From positions 1-64,000 of the forward strand of contig DASQIZ010000013.1 of NCBI GenBank assembly GCA_035631315.1: a DNA stretch of 64,000 nucleotides. Reading direction: 5' to 3'. Shown in pieces: positions 8,572 to 16,884 of the stretch. A model generated the notes under the pieces. That model saw only the letters and a program-made list of their open reading frames with translations. It was not told the DNA's origin and did no database searches. The stretch is from 40CM-2-70-7 sp035631315 (GTDB lineage: Bacteria; Gemmatimonadota; Gemmatimonadetes; Gemmatimonadales; GWC2-71-9). A program made the translations under genes and the position numbers. Positions within the stretch are counted from its first letter, which is position 1; each line of letters begins with the position of its first letter.

Positions 8572-10140
8572 ATGAACGTCGCACGCGCCAAGACCCCCGA
8601 CGCCAACCGGGTCCTCACACCAGAGGCCCTGGCCTTTGTCGCGCGTCTGGCTGAGAAGTTCGACGCCACGCGCCGCGGATTGCTCGAACGCAGGAAGGCG
8701 CGCCAGGCCGATTTCGATCGCGGGGTGCTCCCCGATTTCCTGACGGAGACGCAGTCGGTCCGCCGCGACTCGTGGAACGTCGCGCCTCCTCCGAAGGATC
8801 TCGAAGACCGCCGCGTCGAGATCACCGGACCCGTCGAGCGCAAGATGATGATCAACGCGCTCAACTCGGGTGCCCGGGTGTTCATGGCCGACTTCGAGGA
8901 TGCCCTTTCCCCGACGTGGGAGAATGTGGTCCAGGGTCAGGCCAACTTGCAGGACGCCATCAAGCGGACCCTGACGTTCACGAGCCCCGAGGGCAAGGCC
9001 TACAAGCTCAACGACAAGATCGCGACGCTGGTGGTACGGCCACGCGGATGGCACCTCGATGAACGTCATGCCACGCTCGGTGACGCCCCCGTCTCCGCAT
9101 CGCTCTTCGATTTCGGACTCTGCTTCTTCCACAACGCGAAGGAGCTGCTCGCGCGGGGGTCGGGACCGTACTTCTACCTGCCCAAGCTCGAGTCCCATCT
9201 CGAGGCCCGGCTCTGGAACGATGTCTTCACGTTCGCGGAAAACGCCCTCGGCGTCCCGCAGGGAACCATCCGTTGCACCGTCCTGATCGAAACGATACTC
9301 GGCGCGTTCGAGATGGAAGAGATCCTGTACGAGCTTCGCGACCACGGCCCCGCACTGAACGCCGGCCGCTGGGACTACATGTTCTCGATCATCAAGAAGT
9401 TCAGGACGCAGGCCTCCATGGTACTGCCCGACCGCGTGCAGGTGACCATGACGGTGCCCTTCATGCGGGCGTACACCGAGCTCCTGGTCGCGACCTGTCA
9501 CCGCCGGGGAGCGCACGCCATCGGCGGCATGGCGGCGTTCATTCCGAGCCGGAAGGACGCCGAGGTCAATGCCCGGGCGATCGCGAAAGTGACGGAGGAC
9601 AAGGATCGCGAAGCGGGGGACGGGTTCGACGGCACTTGGGTGGCCCACCCTGACCTCGTGCCGGTCGCTCAGGCGTCCTTCGACAAGGTCCTGGGGACTC
9701 ACCCGAATCAAAAGCAGCGCCTGCGCGACGACGTCAGGACCACCGGGGCGCAGCTCGTCGCCCTCGGCATCCCCGGGTCCTCCGTGACCGAGGCGGGAGT
9801 CCGGACCAACGTGAGCGTCGCACTTCAGTATCTGGCGAGCTGGCTCGCGGGCGTCGGGGCCGCGGGCATCAACAACCTGATGGAAGATGCGGCGACCGCC
9901 GAGATCTCACGGGCCCAGCTGTGGCAATGGATCCGCAACAAGACCGTCCTGGCCGACGGCCGCACCATGACCACCAGCGTGTACGCCGCCGTCCGGGATG
10001 AGGAGCGGAAAAAGCTCAGCACCGTCCCCCACCTCGATGCGGCGGCCCGGCTGCTCGACGGCCTGGTCCTTGCAGCAGAGTTCACTGAATTCCTCACGAT
10101 CCCGGCCTATGGGGAGTTGGACCGAGCACAAGGAGGATGA
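8572..10140 (+). CDS. aceB: Malate synthase A
   Basis: 522 residues, close to the usual length of malate synthase A. It condenses glyoxylate with acetyl-CoA to form malate, the second step of the glyoxylate bypass, in the cytoplasm. The conserved VRPRGWHLDERH, the acidic ADFEDALSPTWEN and the IETILGAFEMEEIL block carry the catalytic Arg and the Mg-binding acids. Its TGA stop (10138-10140) lies inside the region that holds the Shine-Dalgarno of aceA, so the two genes form a tight operon that lets the cell grow on acetate or fatty acids. The ribosome site before ATG 8572 is weak. Confidence 0.96.
   Translation: MNVARAKTPDANRVLTPEALAFVARLAEKFDATRRGLLERRKARQADFDRGVLPDFLTETQSVRRDSWNVAPPPKDLEDRRVEITGPVERKMMINALNSGARVFMADFEDALSPTWENVVQGQANLQDAIKRTLTFTSPEGKAYKLNDKIATLVVRPRGWHLDERHATLGDAPVSASLFDFGLCFFHNAKELLARGSGPYFYLPKLESHLEARLWNDVFTFAENALGVPQGTIRCTVLIETILGAFEMEEILYELRDHGPALNAGRWDYMFSIIKKFRTQASMVLPDRVQVTMTVPFMRAYTELLVATCHRRGAHAIGGMAAFIPSRKDAEVNARAIAKVTEDKDREAGDGFDGTWVAHPDLVPVAQASFDKVLGTHPNQKQRLRDDVRTTGAQLVALGIPGSSVTEAGVRTNVSVALQYLASWLAGVGAAGINNLMEDAATAEISRAQLWQWIRNKTVLADGRTMTTSVYAAVRDEERKKLSTVPHLDAAARLLDGLVLAAEFTEFLTIPAYGELDRAQGG
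10131..10136 (+). promoter_or_regulatory. Strong Shine-Dalgarno of aceA inside the end of aceB
   Basis: AGGAGG at 10131-10136 ends five bases before ATG 10142 and lies within the last codons of aceB. It decides the aceA start over the ATG at 10137, which is in another frame, and suggests high translation coupled to aceB. Confidence 0.8.
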
Positions 10141-10141
10141 G

Positions 10142-11446
10142 ATGAGCAACGAGACCCTGCGGGACATCGCGGCGCTGGAGCGACGCTGGGCCAACGACTC
10201 ACGTTGGACCGGGATCAAACGGGACTATTCAGCGGCAGACGTCGTGTCCCTCCGGCCCTCCCTCCGGATCGAGCACTCGCTCGCACGCGCGGGAGCCGAC
10301 CGCCTCTGGCATCAGCTCGAGGCCACTCCGTACGTCCAGACCTTCGGGGCCCTCACCGGCGCACAGGCGGTGCAGATGGTGAAAGCGGGGCTCCAGGCGA
10401 TCTATCTCAGCGGCTGGCAGGTGGCCGCCGACGCCAACCTCTCAGGCCAGACCTACCCCGATCAGAGTCTGTACCCATCGAACAGCGTCCCCGCGCTGGT
10501 GAAGCGTCTCAATCAGGCCCTGATGCGCGCCGATCAGATCGAGCGGGCGGAGTCAGGACATGCGAGCGTCGACTGGTATGCCCCGATTCTGGCTGATGCC
10601 GAGGCGGGGTTCGGCGGGCCGTTGCACGCATTCGAGCTGATGAAGCAGATGATCGACGCCGGCGCCGCGGGCGTCCACTTCGAAGACCAGCTGGCCTCGG
10701 AGAAGAAGTGCGGCCACCTGGGCGGCAAAGTCCTGGTGCCTACGCAACAGTTCATCCGGACCCTCGTGGCCGCACGCTTGGCCGCCGATGTCCTGGACGT
10801 GCCGACGCTGATTGTGGCCCGAACCGACGCATTGTCCGCGACGCTCCTGACCTCCGACATCGACCCGCGGGACCAGGCCTTCCTGACCGGAGAGCGCACC
10901 CCGGAGGGATACTTCCGCGTGCGGGACGGCCTCGAGCCGGTGATCGTCCGCGCCCTGGCCTACGCCCCGTACGCCGATCTCCTCTGGTTCGAGACGTCGA
11001 CTCCCGATCTCGAGGAAGCGAGGCTCTTCGTCGAGGCCATCCACGCGAAATTCCCCGGCAAGCGGATGGCCTACAACTGCTCCCCCTCCTTCAATTGGAA
11101 GCAGCACCTGGGCGACGCCGAGATCGCGAAGTTCCAGGAGTCGCTGGCGCAGATGGGTTACAAATTCCAGTTCATCACACTGGCGGGCTGGCATCTCCTG
11201 GGCCTGCACACGTTCGATCTGGCGAAGTCGTACCGTGAAGAAGGGATGACCGCCTACGTGCGGCTGCAGCAGGAGGAGTTTGCGCGGGAGGCGGATGGCT
11301 ACACCGCCACCCGTCACCAGCGCGAGGTCGGAGCGGGATACTTCGACCGCGTGCTGGCGGCGGTGACGGGCGGTGAGGCCTCGACGACGGCCCTGAAGGG
11401 GTCGACGGAAGCCGAGCAGTTCCGGGCTACTGCGTCCGGTCGCTGA
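10142..11446 (+). CDS. aceA: Isocitrate lyase
   Basis: 434 residues, the length typical of bacterial isocitrate lyase. It splits isocitrate into glyoxylate and succinate and so diverts carbon from the TCA cycle. The signature KKCGH is present with catalytic C190. ADAEAGFGG and VHFEDQLASEKKCGHLGGKVL are the conserved metal and substrate segments, and the C-terminal half holds FNWKQHLGD and FQFITLAGWH. It follows aceB with one base between stop and start. The order aceB-aceA without an aceK phosphatase-kinase gene is notable. The end overlaps the convergent S9 peptidase gene by 20 bp. Confidence 0.97.
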   Translation: MSNETLRDIAALERRWANDSRWTGIKRDYSAADVVSLRPSLRIEHSLARAGADRLWHQLEATPYVQTFGALTGAQAVQMVKAGLQAIYLSGWQVAADANLSGQTYPDQSLYPSNSVPALVKRLNQALMRADQIERAESGHASVDWYAPILADAEAGFGGPLHAFELMKQMIDAGAAGVHFEDQLASEKKCGHLGGKVLVPTQQFIRTLVAARLAADVLDVPTLIVARTDALSATLLTSDIDPRDQAFLTGERTPEGYFRVRDGLEPVIVRALAYAPYADLLWFETSTPDLEEARLFVEAIHAKFPGKRMAYNCSPSFNWKQHLGDAEIAKFQESLAQMGYKFQFITLAGWHLLGLHTFDLAKSYREEGMTAYVRLQQEEFAREADGYTATRHQREVGAGYFDRVLAAVTGGEASTTALKGSTEAEQFRATASGR

Positions 11447-13508
11447 CGGCGCGAGCGGAGCCCTTCGCGCCGCTCCACTGCTGGAACCAGCTCATCATGT
11501 AGAGCTGGGTGCGCATGAAGTTCGACGGCTTGGATCCGGTACCGTGATACTCGCCCGCGAAGCGCAGCAGGACCGTGGGCACATGTTTCATCTTCAGGGC
11601 CGCGAAGAATTCCTCGCTCTGCGGCATCGGTGTCCGACGGTCGAGCTCGCCGGTCATCAGGAGCGTCGGCGTCGTGATGTGCCCGACGTACATCAGCGAT
11701 GAGTGCGCCAGCCAGGGCTCGGGCTTATCCCACCAGGGGTCGGTGAACAGGCTGTACGTGAAGAGCGGGACGTCGGTGACGCCCGCCATGCTGATCCAGT
11801 CGATCACCGGGCACCGCACCGCGGCCGCCGCGAATCGCCGGGTATGCCCGATCACCCAGCTCGACAACACTCCACCGCCTGAACAACCGGACACAAACAT
11901 CCGCGTCGTGTCCACGATCCCCCGCCCGATCACTGTATCGACGCCCGCCATCAGGTCGTCGTAGTCGGGCCCGGGATAGTTGTGGTCGATGCCGTCGGAG
12001 AACGCCGTGCCGTAGCCGGTCGACCCGCGCGGATTCACGTACAGCACCAGATATCCGTCGGCCGCGAAGTTCTGGAACATGTAGCTCCAGCCCACTGTGT
12101 ATTCGGAGTACGGCCCGCCATGAATTTCGAGAATAAGCGGGTATTTCTTGTGCGGATCGAATCCCGGCGGTGTCACCATCCAGGCTTCCACGTGCGCGTT
12201 GCCGCTCGACCGGTACCAGATCTCCTGCTCCTGCGCGAGACGCTTCCCCGCCAGCACGTCGTCATTCACCGAGGTCAGGCGGGTCGTCCCGTCGAACTTC
12301 TTCAGGCTGTACCGCACCACATTGCCGGGGTGGGTGAAGTCGCTCTCGGTGCCGACCGCGGTGAGGTCCTTGGCCATCGAGTTGAGCGAGAGCATGTGGG
12401 TACCGGTGGTGACGGTCTTCACGCCCCCCGCCAGTGCGGCGAAGTGCACGTTCTCCGTGCCCGTATCCTGCGCCGTGAAGAACACGCCGCTGTTGTCTCC
12501 GGCCCAGGTGAGCTCTCCCGGATCGCGGTCCAGATTGCCGTCGATCTTCCGCGGCTGCGAACCGTCGGTGCCCATGACGTACAGCCCGGCCGTGGAGTGC
12601 GACTTGGTGGACGAATCGTATCCGGCGTACGCCACGAGCCGGCCGTCGGGTGAGATTGCCGGATTCGCCCAGAAGCCCGGGCGAGTGGTAAGACGCTTGA
12701 TGCCGCCCGACGCGACTTCCACCCGGTAGATCTGCGAGGACTCATACGCCCAGTCCGAGGTCGAGTCCATCAGGCCATCCACGAGAATCGCTTTCCCGTC
12801 CGGCGTCCAGGCCACCCCTGCCGCGCCCGACAGGCCATCGAACCGGGCGCCGACATTCCAGGCACCGCTCGTGAGCTGGCGCGGCGTGCCGCCGTCCGCG
12901 GAGATGACGAACAGGTGGGTGAATCCGGGTTCGGTGAACCCGACGCGGTCTTGCCGGTAATGCAGGCGATCCTCCATCCGCGGAGCGGGCGTCCACTTCG
13001 CGCCTTCCGGCGCAAGCGGCATCGCGATCTTCCACGTGTCTTCGTGCGGGACGAACATCACGAAGGCGATCGACTTGCCGTCCGGTGACCATTTCGGATC
13101 ACCGGGTGCGTGCTCGGTTCGCGTCACCTGACTCGTCGCCCCCTCCGCATCCATCCAGCGAACGAAGACTTGCATGCCCTTCGGGTCGCCGTCCGCGAGA
13201 TAGAGAATCCGTGAACCATCGGGTGACCAGCGGGGTGACGAGCCCTTGACCAGCAGCCGGTTGTGCGACCCGTCCGTGCGCATGGCCCAGATGGCGGACT
13301 CGAACTTGTCTTCGAGCTTGTTCACCCACCGGCGGGTGTAGAGGATCTGCGTGCCGTCCGGGGACAGCTGGGGATCGGACACGCCCTCCATGTCGAGATA
13401 GTGATTGACGGTCAACAGTGAATCGGAGGCCGGTTCCTGTGCTCCGGCCCGCGCACCCGTGACGACGGCGAGCGCGAGTACGACGGCGATACCCTTCGGG
13501 GCGTTCAT
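11427..13508 (-). CDS. Secreted S9 family prolyl oligopeptidase-type serine peptidase
   Basis: 693 residues. A signal peptide (MNAPKGIAVVLALAVVTGARAGAQ) marks ATG 13508 as the start, supported by AAGGAG upstream. The N-terminal half is a beta-propeller of PD40/TolB-like blades (for example SPRWSPDGSRILYL). The C-terminal hydrolase domain has the nucleophile S543 in GCSGGG, an Asp in TGELDRRTP and a His in EYHGTG. In this family, peptides enter through the propeller and are cut after specific residues. GCSGGG replaces the commoner GGSYGG or GWSYGG elbow. It acts in the periplasm or outside the cell and probably takes part in peptide use. Confidence 0.92.
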   Translation of the reverse strand: MNAPKGIAVVLALAVVTGARAGAQEPASDSLLTVNHYLDMEGVSDPQLSPDGTQILYTRRWVNKLEDKFESAIWAMRTDGSHNRLLVKGSSPRWSPDGSRILYLADGDPKGMQVFVRWMDAEGATSQVTRTEHAPGDPKWSPDGKSIAFVMFVPHEDTWKIAMPLAPEGAKWTPAPRMEDRLHYRQDRVGFTEPGFTHLFVISADGGTPRQLTSGAWNVGARFDGLSGAAGVAWTPDGKAILVDGLMDSTSDWAYESSQIYRVEVASGGIKRLTTRPGFWANPAISPDGRLVAYAGYDSSTKSHSTAGLYVMGTDGSQPRKIDGNLDRDPGELTWAGDNSGVFFTAQDTGTENVHFAALAGGVKTVTTGTHMLSLNSMAKDLTAVGTESDFTHPGNVVRYSLKKFDGTTRLTSVNDDVLAGKRLAQEQEIWYRSSGNAHVEAWMVTPPGFDPHKKYPLILEIHGGPYSEYTVGWSYMFQNFAADGYLVLYVNPRGSTGYGTAFSDGIDHNYPGPDYDDLMAGVDTVIGRGIVDTTRMFVSGCSGGGVLSSWVIGHTRRFAAAAVRCPVIDWISMAGVTDVPLFTYSLFTDPWWDKPEPWLAHSSLMYVGHITTPTLLMTGELDRRTPMPQSEEFFAALKMKHVPTVLLRFAGEYHGTGSKPSNFMRTQLYMMSWFQQWSGAKGSARAVSDRTQ

Positions 13509-13644
13509 CTGAGCACCACTCCTTTGCCGAGAGCCTCCCGGCTTGCGAGCAAGAGAGCACGGCTCGCCGGAAGCGGCAAGTGCGTCAGGAATCCTCTGAT
13601 CGCTTGCCGACGTAGTCACTGGAAAATGGAGTTAGATTAGATCC

Positions 13645-14517
13645 ATGCGCCTGTCACAACTGCTTGGGAAAGTCAGGCTCTGGTTTGATACGGCGGCCGC
13701 ACCTGAGTCGTCCGTGCAGCGGGTGGACTGGGTGCGGGTGATTCCGTTCGTGCTCATGCATGCCGCGTGTCTCGGCGTGATCTGGGTGGGATGGAGCTGG
13801 ACCGCCGTCTCCGTCGCGTTCGGCCTCTACGTCGTCCGAATGTTCGCGGTGACCGGCTTTTACCACCGCTATTTCTCGCACCGCACGTTCCATACGTCCC
13901 GCCCCGCGCAGTTCGTCTTCGCCGTCCTCGGCAACACCGCCGTGCAGCGCGGCCCGCTCTGGTGGGCCGCCCATCACCGCCGCCACCACCGGCACGCCGA
14001 TACCGAGCAGGATGTGCACAGCCCCCGGCAGCACGGCTTCTGGTGGAGCCACATGGGGTGGATCACGTCCGATGGGAATTTCCGCACCGACTTCTCCCAG
14101 GTCACCGATCTGGCGCGCTACCCCGAGCTCCGGTTCCTCGACCGGTTCGACATCCTGGTCCCCCTGCTCCTCGCCGTCGTCCTCTTCCTGATCGGCGGAT
14201 GGCAGCTCCTGATCTGGGGCTTCTTCATCAGCACCGTCGTGCTGTTCCACTGCACCTGCTTCATCAATTCCCTGGCCCACACCCTCGGCCGCCGGCGCTT
14301 CGACACGCCGGACGACAGCCGCAACAGCCTCATCCTCGCGCTCATCACCCTGGGTGAAGGGTGGCACAACAACCATCACCGGTATCCCGGCGCGGTGCGT
14401 CAGGGGTTCCGCTGGTGGGAAGTGGACTTCACCTACTACGGCCTCCGGGTGCTCGCCCTCGTCCGCTTGATCCGCGATCTCCACCCCGTCCCCCGGCGGT
14501 TGCTGCAATCGACCTGA
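13645..14517 (+). CDS. Acyl-CoA desaturase, delta-9 type
   Basis: 290 residues with about four membrane segments. The three histidine boxes that bind the di-iron centre are present: HRYFSHR, HHRRHH and HNNHH. This architecture is that of stearoyl-CoA or acyl-lipid delta-9 desaturases, which introduce a cis double bond into long acyl chains at the membrane. The gene lies 136 bases from the divergent S9 gene. Its stop TGA overlaps the apparent start of the cyclopropane synthase gene, so unsaturated product and its methylating enzyme are probably made together. Confidence 0.92.
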   Translation: MRLSQLLGKVRLWFDTAAAPESSVQRVDWVRVIPFVLMHAACLGVIWVGWSWTAVSVAFGLYVVRMFAVTGFYHRYFSHRTFHTSRPAQFVFAVLGNTAVQRGPLWWAAHHRRHHRHADTEQDVHSPRQHGFWWSHMGWITSDGNFRTDFSQVTDLARYPELRFLDRFDILVPLLLAVVLFLIGGWQLLIWGFFISTVVLFHCTCFINSLAHTLGRRRFDTPDDSRNSLILALITLGEGWHNNHHRYPGAVRQGFRWWEVDFTYYGLRVLALVRLIRDLHPVPRRLLQST

Positions 14518-15695
14518 TCCGCGGAACCCTGTCCCGCCGGCTCGAGCGCATCACCTACGGACGCATCACGCTCGACGGCCATGTGTTCGGGAACGGCTCC
14601 GGCCCCGCCGCGACGCTCCACGTCAAGGACCCGCGATTCTTCCGTGCCATCGCCTTCGGCGGGGCCCTCGGCGCTGCCGACGCATTCATCAACGGGTGGT
14701 GGGAAAGCGACAACCTGGTAGCCCTCGTCCAGGTGCTCGTGAGAAACCGCGACGCGCTCCAGGGACTCGAGCGCGGGTTCGCCCGCCTGGCTCGCCCCTT
14801 CCGCGCCATCGGCCACGCCCTGCGGCGCAACTCGCGGAGCGGCAGCCGCCGGAACATCGCGGCGCACTACGACCTCGGAAACGATTTCTTCCGGCTCTTC
14901 CTCGACGATACGCTCGCCTATTCCTGCGGCATCTTTGAAACGGCCGGTGCCAGCCTCCACGACGCGTCGGTCGCGAAGTTCGACCGCATCTGCCGGATCC
15001 TCGAGCTGTCCGCGAAGGATCACCTGCTCGAAATCGGGACCGGGTGGGGCGGCTTCGCGATCCACGCCGCCCGCGAGTACGGCTGCCGCGTCACCACCGC
15101 GACCATCTCGAAGCAACAGGAGGTCCTTGCCAACGAGCGGATCGCCGCAGCGGGGCTTTCATCGCGGGTCACGGTGGTGAACCGCGATTACCGGGACCTG
15201 GACGGAGCCTTCGACAAGCTCGCGTCGATCGAAATGATCGAGGCCGTTGGTCATCAGTACCTGAACGGGTTTTTCCGTGTCTGCGCGGACCGCTTGACGC
15301 CGGACGGGCTGTTCGCCCTTCAGGCCATCACGATTCAGGACCGGTTCTACAAGGCGGCGCTTCACGAGGTCGACTTCATCAAGGCCTACATTTTTCCGGG
15401 ATCGTTCATTCCCTCCAGGGCCGTCCTGGCCGAGGCGGCGGCGCCTACGGATCTCACCCTCGTGGACCTCCATGACCTCACCCCCCACTACGCCGAAACG
15501 CTGAAGCACTGGCGCGAGAGTTTCCTGACCCGGCGGCGGGACGTTCTGGCCCTCGGGTTCGACGAACGGTTCGTGCGCCTGTGGGAGTACTACTTCGCCT
15601 ACTGTGAAGGGGGCTTCAGGGAACGCGTGCTCGGCGATGCGCAGATCCTGTTCGCGAAACCCGAGAACCGTCGTGGGGGAATGTCACAATCGTGA
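14514..15695 (+). CDS. cfa: Cyclopropane-fatty-acyl-phospholipid synthase family methyltransferase, probable CTG start
   Basis: About 393 residues. The SAM-binding motif LLEIGTGWGGFAIHAA, the upstream HYDLGNDFFRLFLDD and YSCGIFE block and SIEMIEAVGHQ (active-site Glu) are diagnostic. The enzyme methylates the cis double bond of membrane phospholipid acyl chains. The N-terminal domain must begin near 14508-14520 to include LERITYGRITLDG, but no ATG, GTG or TTG is in frame there. CTG 14514 overlaps the desaturase stop as CTGA, which mimics the common ATGA coupling. An ATG at 14361 would add an out-of-frame copy of desaturase sequence and is unlikely. The start is therefore an inference. Confidence 0.88.
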   Translation: MIRGTLSRRLERITYGRITLDGHVFGNGSGPAATLHVKDPRFFRAIAFGGALGAADAFINGWWESDNLVALVQVLVRNRDALQGLERGFARLARPFRAIGHALRRNSRSGSRRNIAAHYDLGNDFFRLFLDDTLAYSCGIFETAGASLHDASVAKFDRICRILELSAKDHLLEIGTGWGGFAIHAAREYGCRVTTATISKQQEVLANERIAAAGLSSRVTVVNRDYRDLDGAFDKLASIEMIEAVGHQYLNGFFRVCADRLTPDGLFALQAITIQDRFYKAALHEVDFIKAYIFPGSFIPSRAVLAEAAAPTDLTLVDLHDLTPHYAETLKHWRESFLTRRRDVLALGFDERFVRLWEYYFAYCEGGFRERVLGDAQILFAKPENRRGGMSQS

Positions 15696-15709
15696 TACGG
15701 GTCACAATC
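15683..15709 (+). promoter_or_regulatory. Pair of GTCACAATC direct repeats upstream of the second desaturase
   Basis: GTCACAATC occurs at 15683-15691 and again at 15701-15709, 18 bp apart, which is a little less than two helical turns. The first copy also forms TCAC-AATC-GTGA, a small dyad. It straddles the end of the cyclopropane synthase gene. It could be an operator for a lipid regulator; function is not shown. Confidence 0.3.
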
Positions 15710-15732
15710 TTACAAGACGGACCTCTTTCGCC

Positions 15733-15754
15733 GGGGGGTACACCCCCCCATTTT
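15733..15754 (+). terminator. G6/C6 hairpin followed by TTTT between the cyclopropane synthase and the second desaturase
   Basis: GGGGGG (15733-15738) pairs with CCCCCC (15744-15749) around a five-base loop, and ATTTT follows. This has the form of a short intrinsic terminator for the desaturase-cfa unit. Because it lies 27 bases before the next GTG start, it could also be a leader hairpin of the next gene. Confidence 0.5.
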
Positions 15755-15780
15755 GGTGCAGTCAATTTCGAGGTGAAACC

Positions 15781-16884
15781 GTGTTAGCTACCCAGGTGAA
15801 GTTCCAGAGCCGTGCGTCGACGGCTTTCATGGACGAGCTCAAGGACCGTGTGGACGCCTACTTCGCGTCCCGGCACCTCTCGCCCAAGGCAAACTTCTCC
15901 ATGGTGATCAAGTCGGTGATCCTCTTGAGTGCCTATTTCGGCGGCTATGCGCTGCTGCTCACCAACTGGTTGACCCCCTGGGCCATGCTGGGCGTCGCGT
16001 TTCTGATGGGCGTGGCGATGGCGGGAATCGGGTTCGCGGTGTCGCACGACGCACTGCACGGCGCATATTCGTCTGATCCGCGGATCAACAAGGCCATCGG
16101 CTACACCTTCGACCTGCTGGGCGCCAACGGATACATGTGGAAGATCACGCACAACGTGATCCACCACACCTACACCAACATTCAGGGCGTGGACGAGGAT
16201 ATCGCGGTGTCACCCCTCATCCGCATGTCGCCGCGCTCCGACTGGCACCCCATTCACCGGATTCAGCAGTACCTCGCCTTCGCGCTCTACAGCTTTTCGA
16301 CGTTATTCTGGGTGTTCGTCAAGGATTACAAGTATTTTCTGGCCACCAACCTCGGCCCCTACGCCAACAAGAAGCATCCGAAGAGCGAGATCGTCTCGCT
16401 CCTCATCACCAAGGCCGTGTACTACAGCTATACGATCGTGATTCCGCTGCTGGTGCTGCACGTGACCTGGTGGCAGTTCGTGATCGGGTTCCTGGCCCTG
16501 CATCTGACGGCAGGATTGATTCTCGGAGTGGTGTTCCAACTGGCCCACGTGGTGGAAGGACCGCAGCAGCCGGTCTGCGACTGCAACGGCATGATCGAGA
16601 GTTGCTGGCCGGTGCACCAGATGTTGACGACCGCGGACTTCGCGACCCATAACCGGCTCTTGTCGTGGTATGTCGGCGGGCTGAACTTCCAGGTGGAGCA
16701 TCACCTCTTCCCGAAGATCTGTTCGGTCCACTATCCGGCGTTGAATCCGATCCTGCGGGAAGTCGCCGCGAAGCACGGCGTTCCCTACTACTCGAATCCG
16801 ACTCTCTGGTCGGCCATTCACTCGCACTACGAGACGCTGAAGGAATTCGGGAGGGCCCCAAAGGCCGTCCCGATCGCCGCCTAG
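15781..16884 (+). CDS. Membrane fatty acid desaturase, front-end (linoleoyl-CoA desaturase-like) type
   Basis: 367 residues from GTG 15781, with GAGGT about eight bases upstream. The histidine boxes are HDALH, HNVIHH and QVEHH. A Gln instead of His opening the third box is the hallmark of front-end (delta-5/delta-6) desaturases. There is no N-terminal cytochrome b5 domain, so an external electron donor is needed. It differs clearly from the first desaturase at 13645, so this locus should make more than one kind of unsaturation. The stop TAG shares the four bases CTAG with the TAG stop of the convergent gene. Confidence 0.9.
   Translation: MLATQVKFQSRASTAFMDELKDRVDAYFASRHLSPKANFSMVIKSVILLSAYFGGYALLLTNWLTPWAMLGVAFLMGVAMAGIGFAVSHDALHGAYSSDPRINKAIGYTFDLLGANGYMWKITHNVIHHTYTNIQGVDEDIAVSPLIRMSPRSDWHPIHRIQQYLAFALYSFSTLFWVFVKDYKYFLATNLGPYANKKHPKSEIVSLLITKAVYYSYTIVIPLLVLHVTWWQFVIGFLALHLTAGLILGVVFQLAHVVEGPQQPVCDCNGMIESCWPVHQMLTTADFATHNRLLSWYVGGLNFQVEHHLFPKICSVHYPALNPILREVAAKHGVPYYSNPTLWSAIHSHYETLKEFGRAPKAVPIAA

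Noticed and set aside
13654..14508. 284-codon frame antisense to the delta-9-type desaturase, acidic and tempting as a hypothetical gene
   Set aside because: Covers almost exactly the desaturase in the complementary codon phase and is a by-product of its codon bias.
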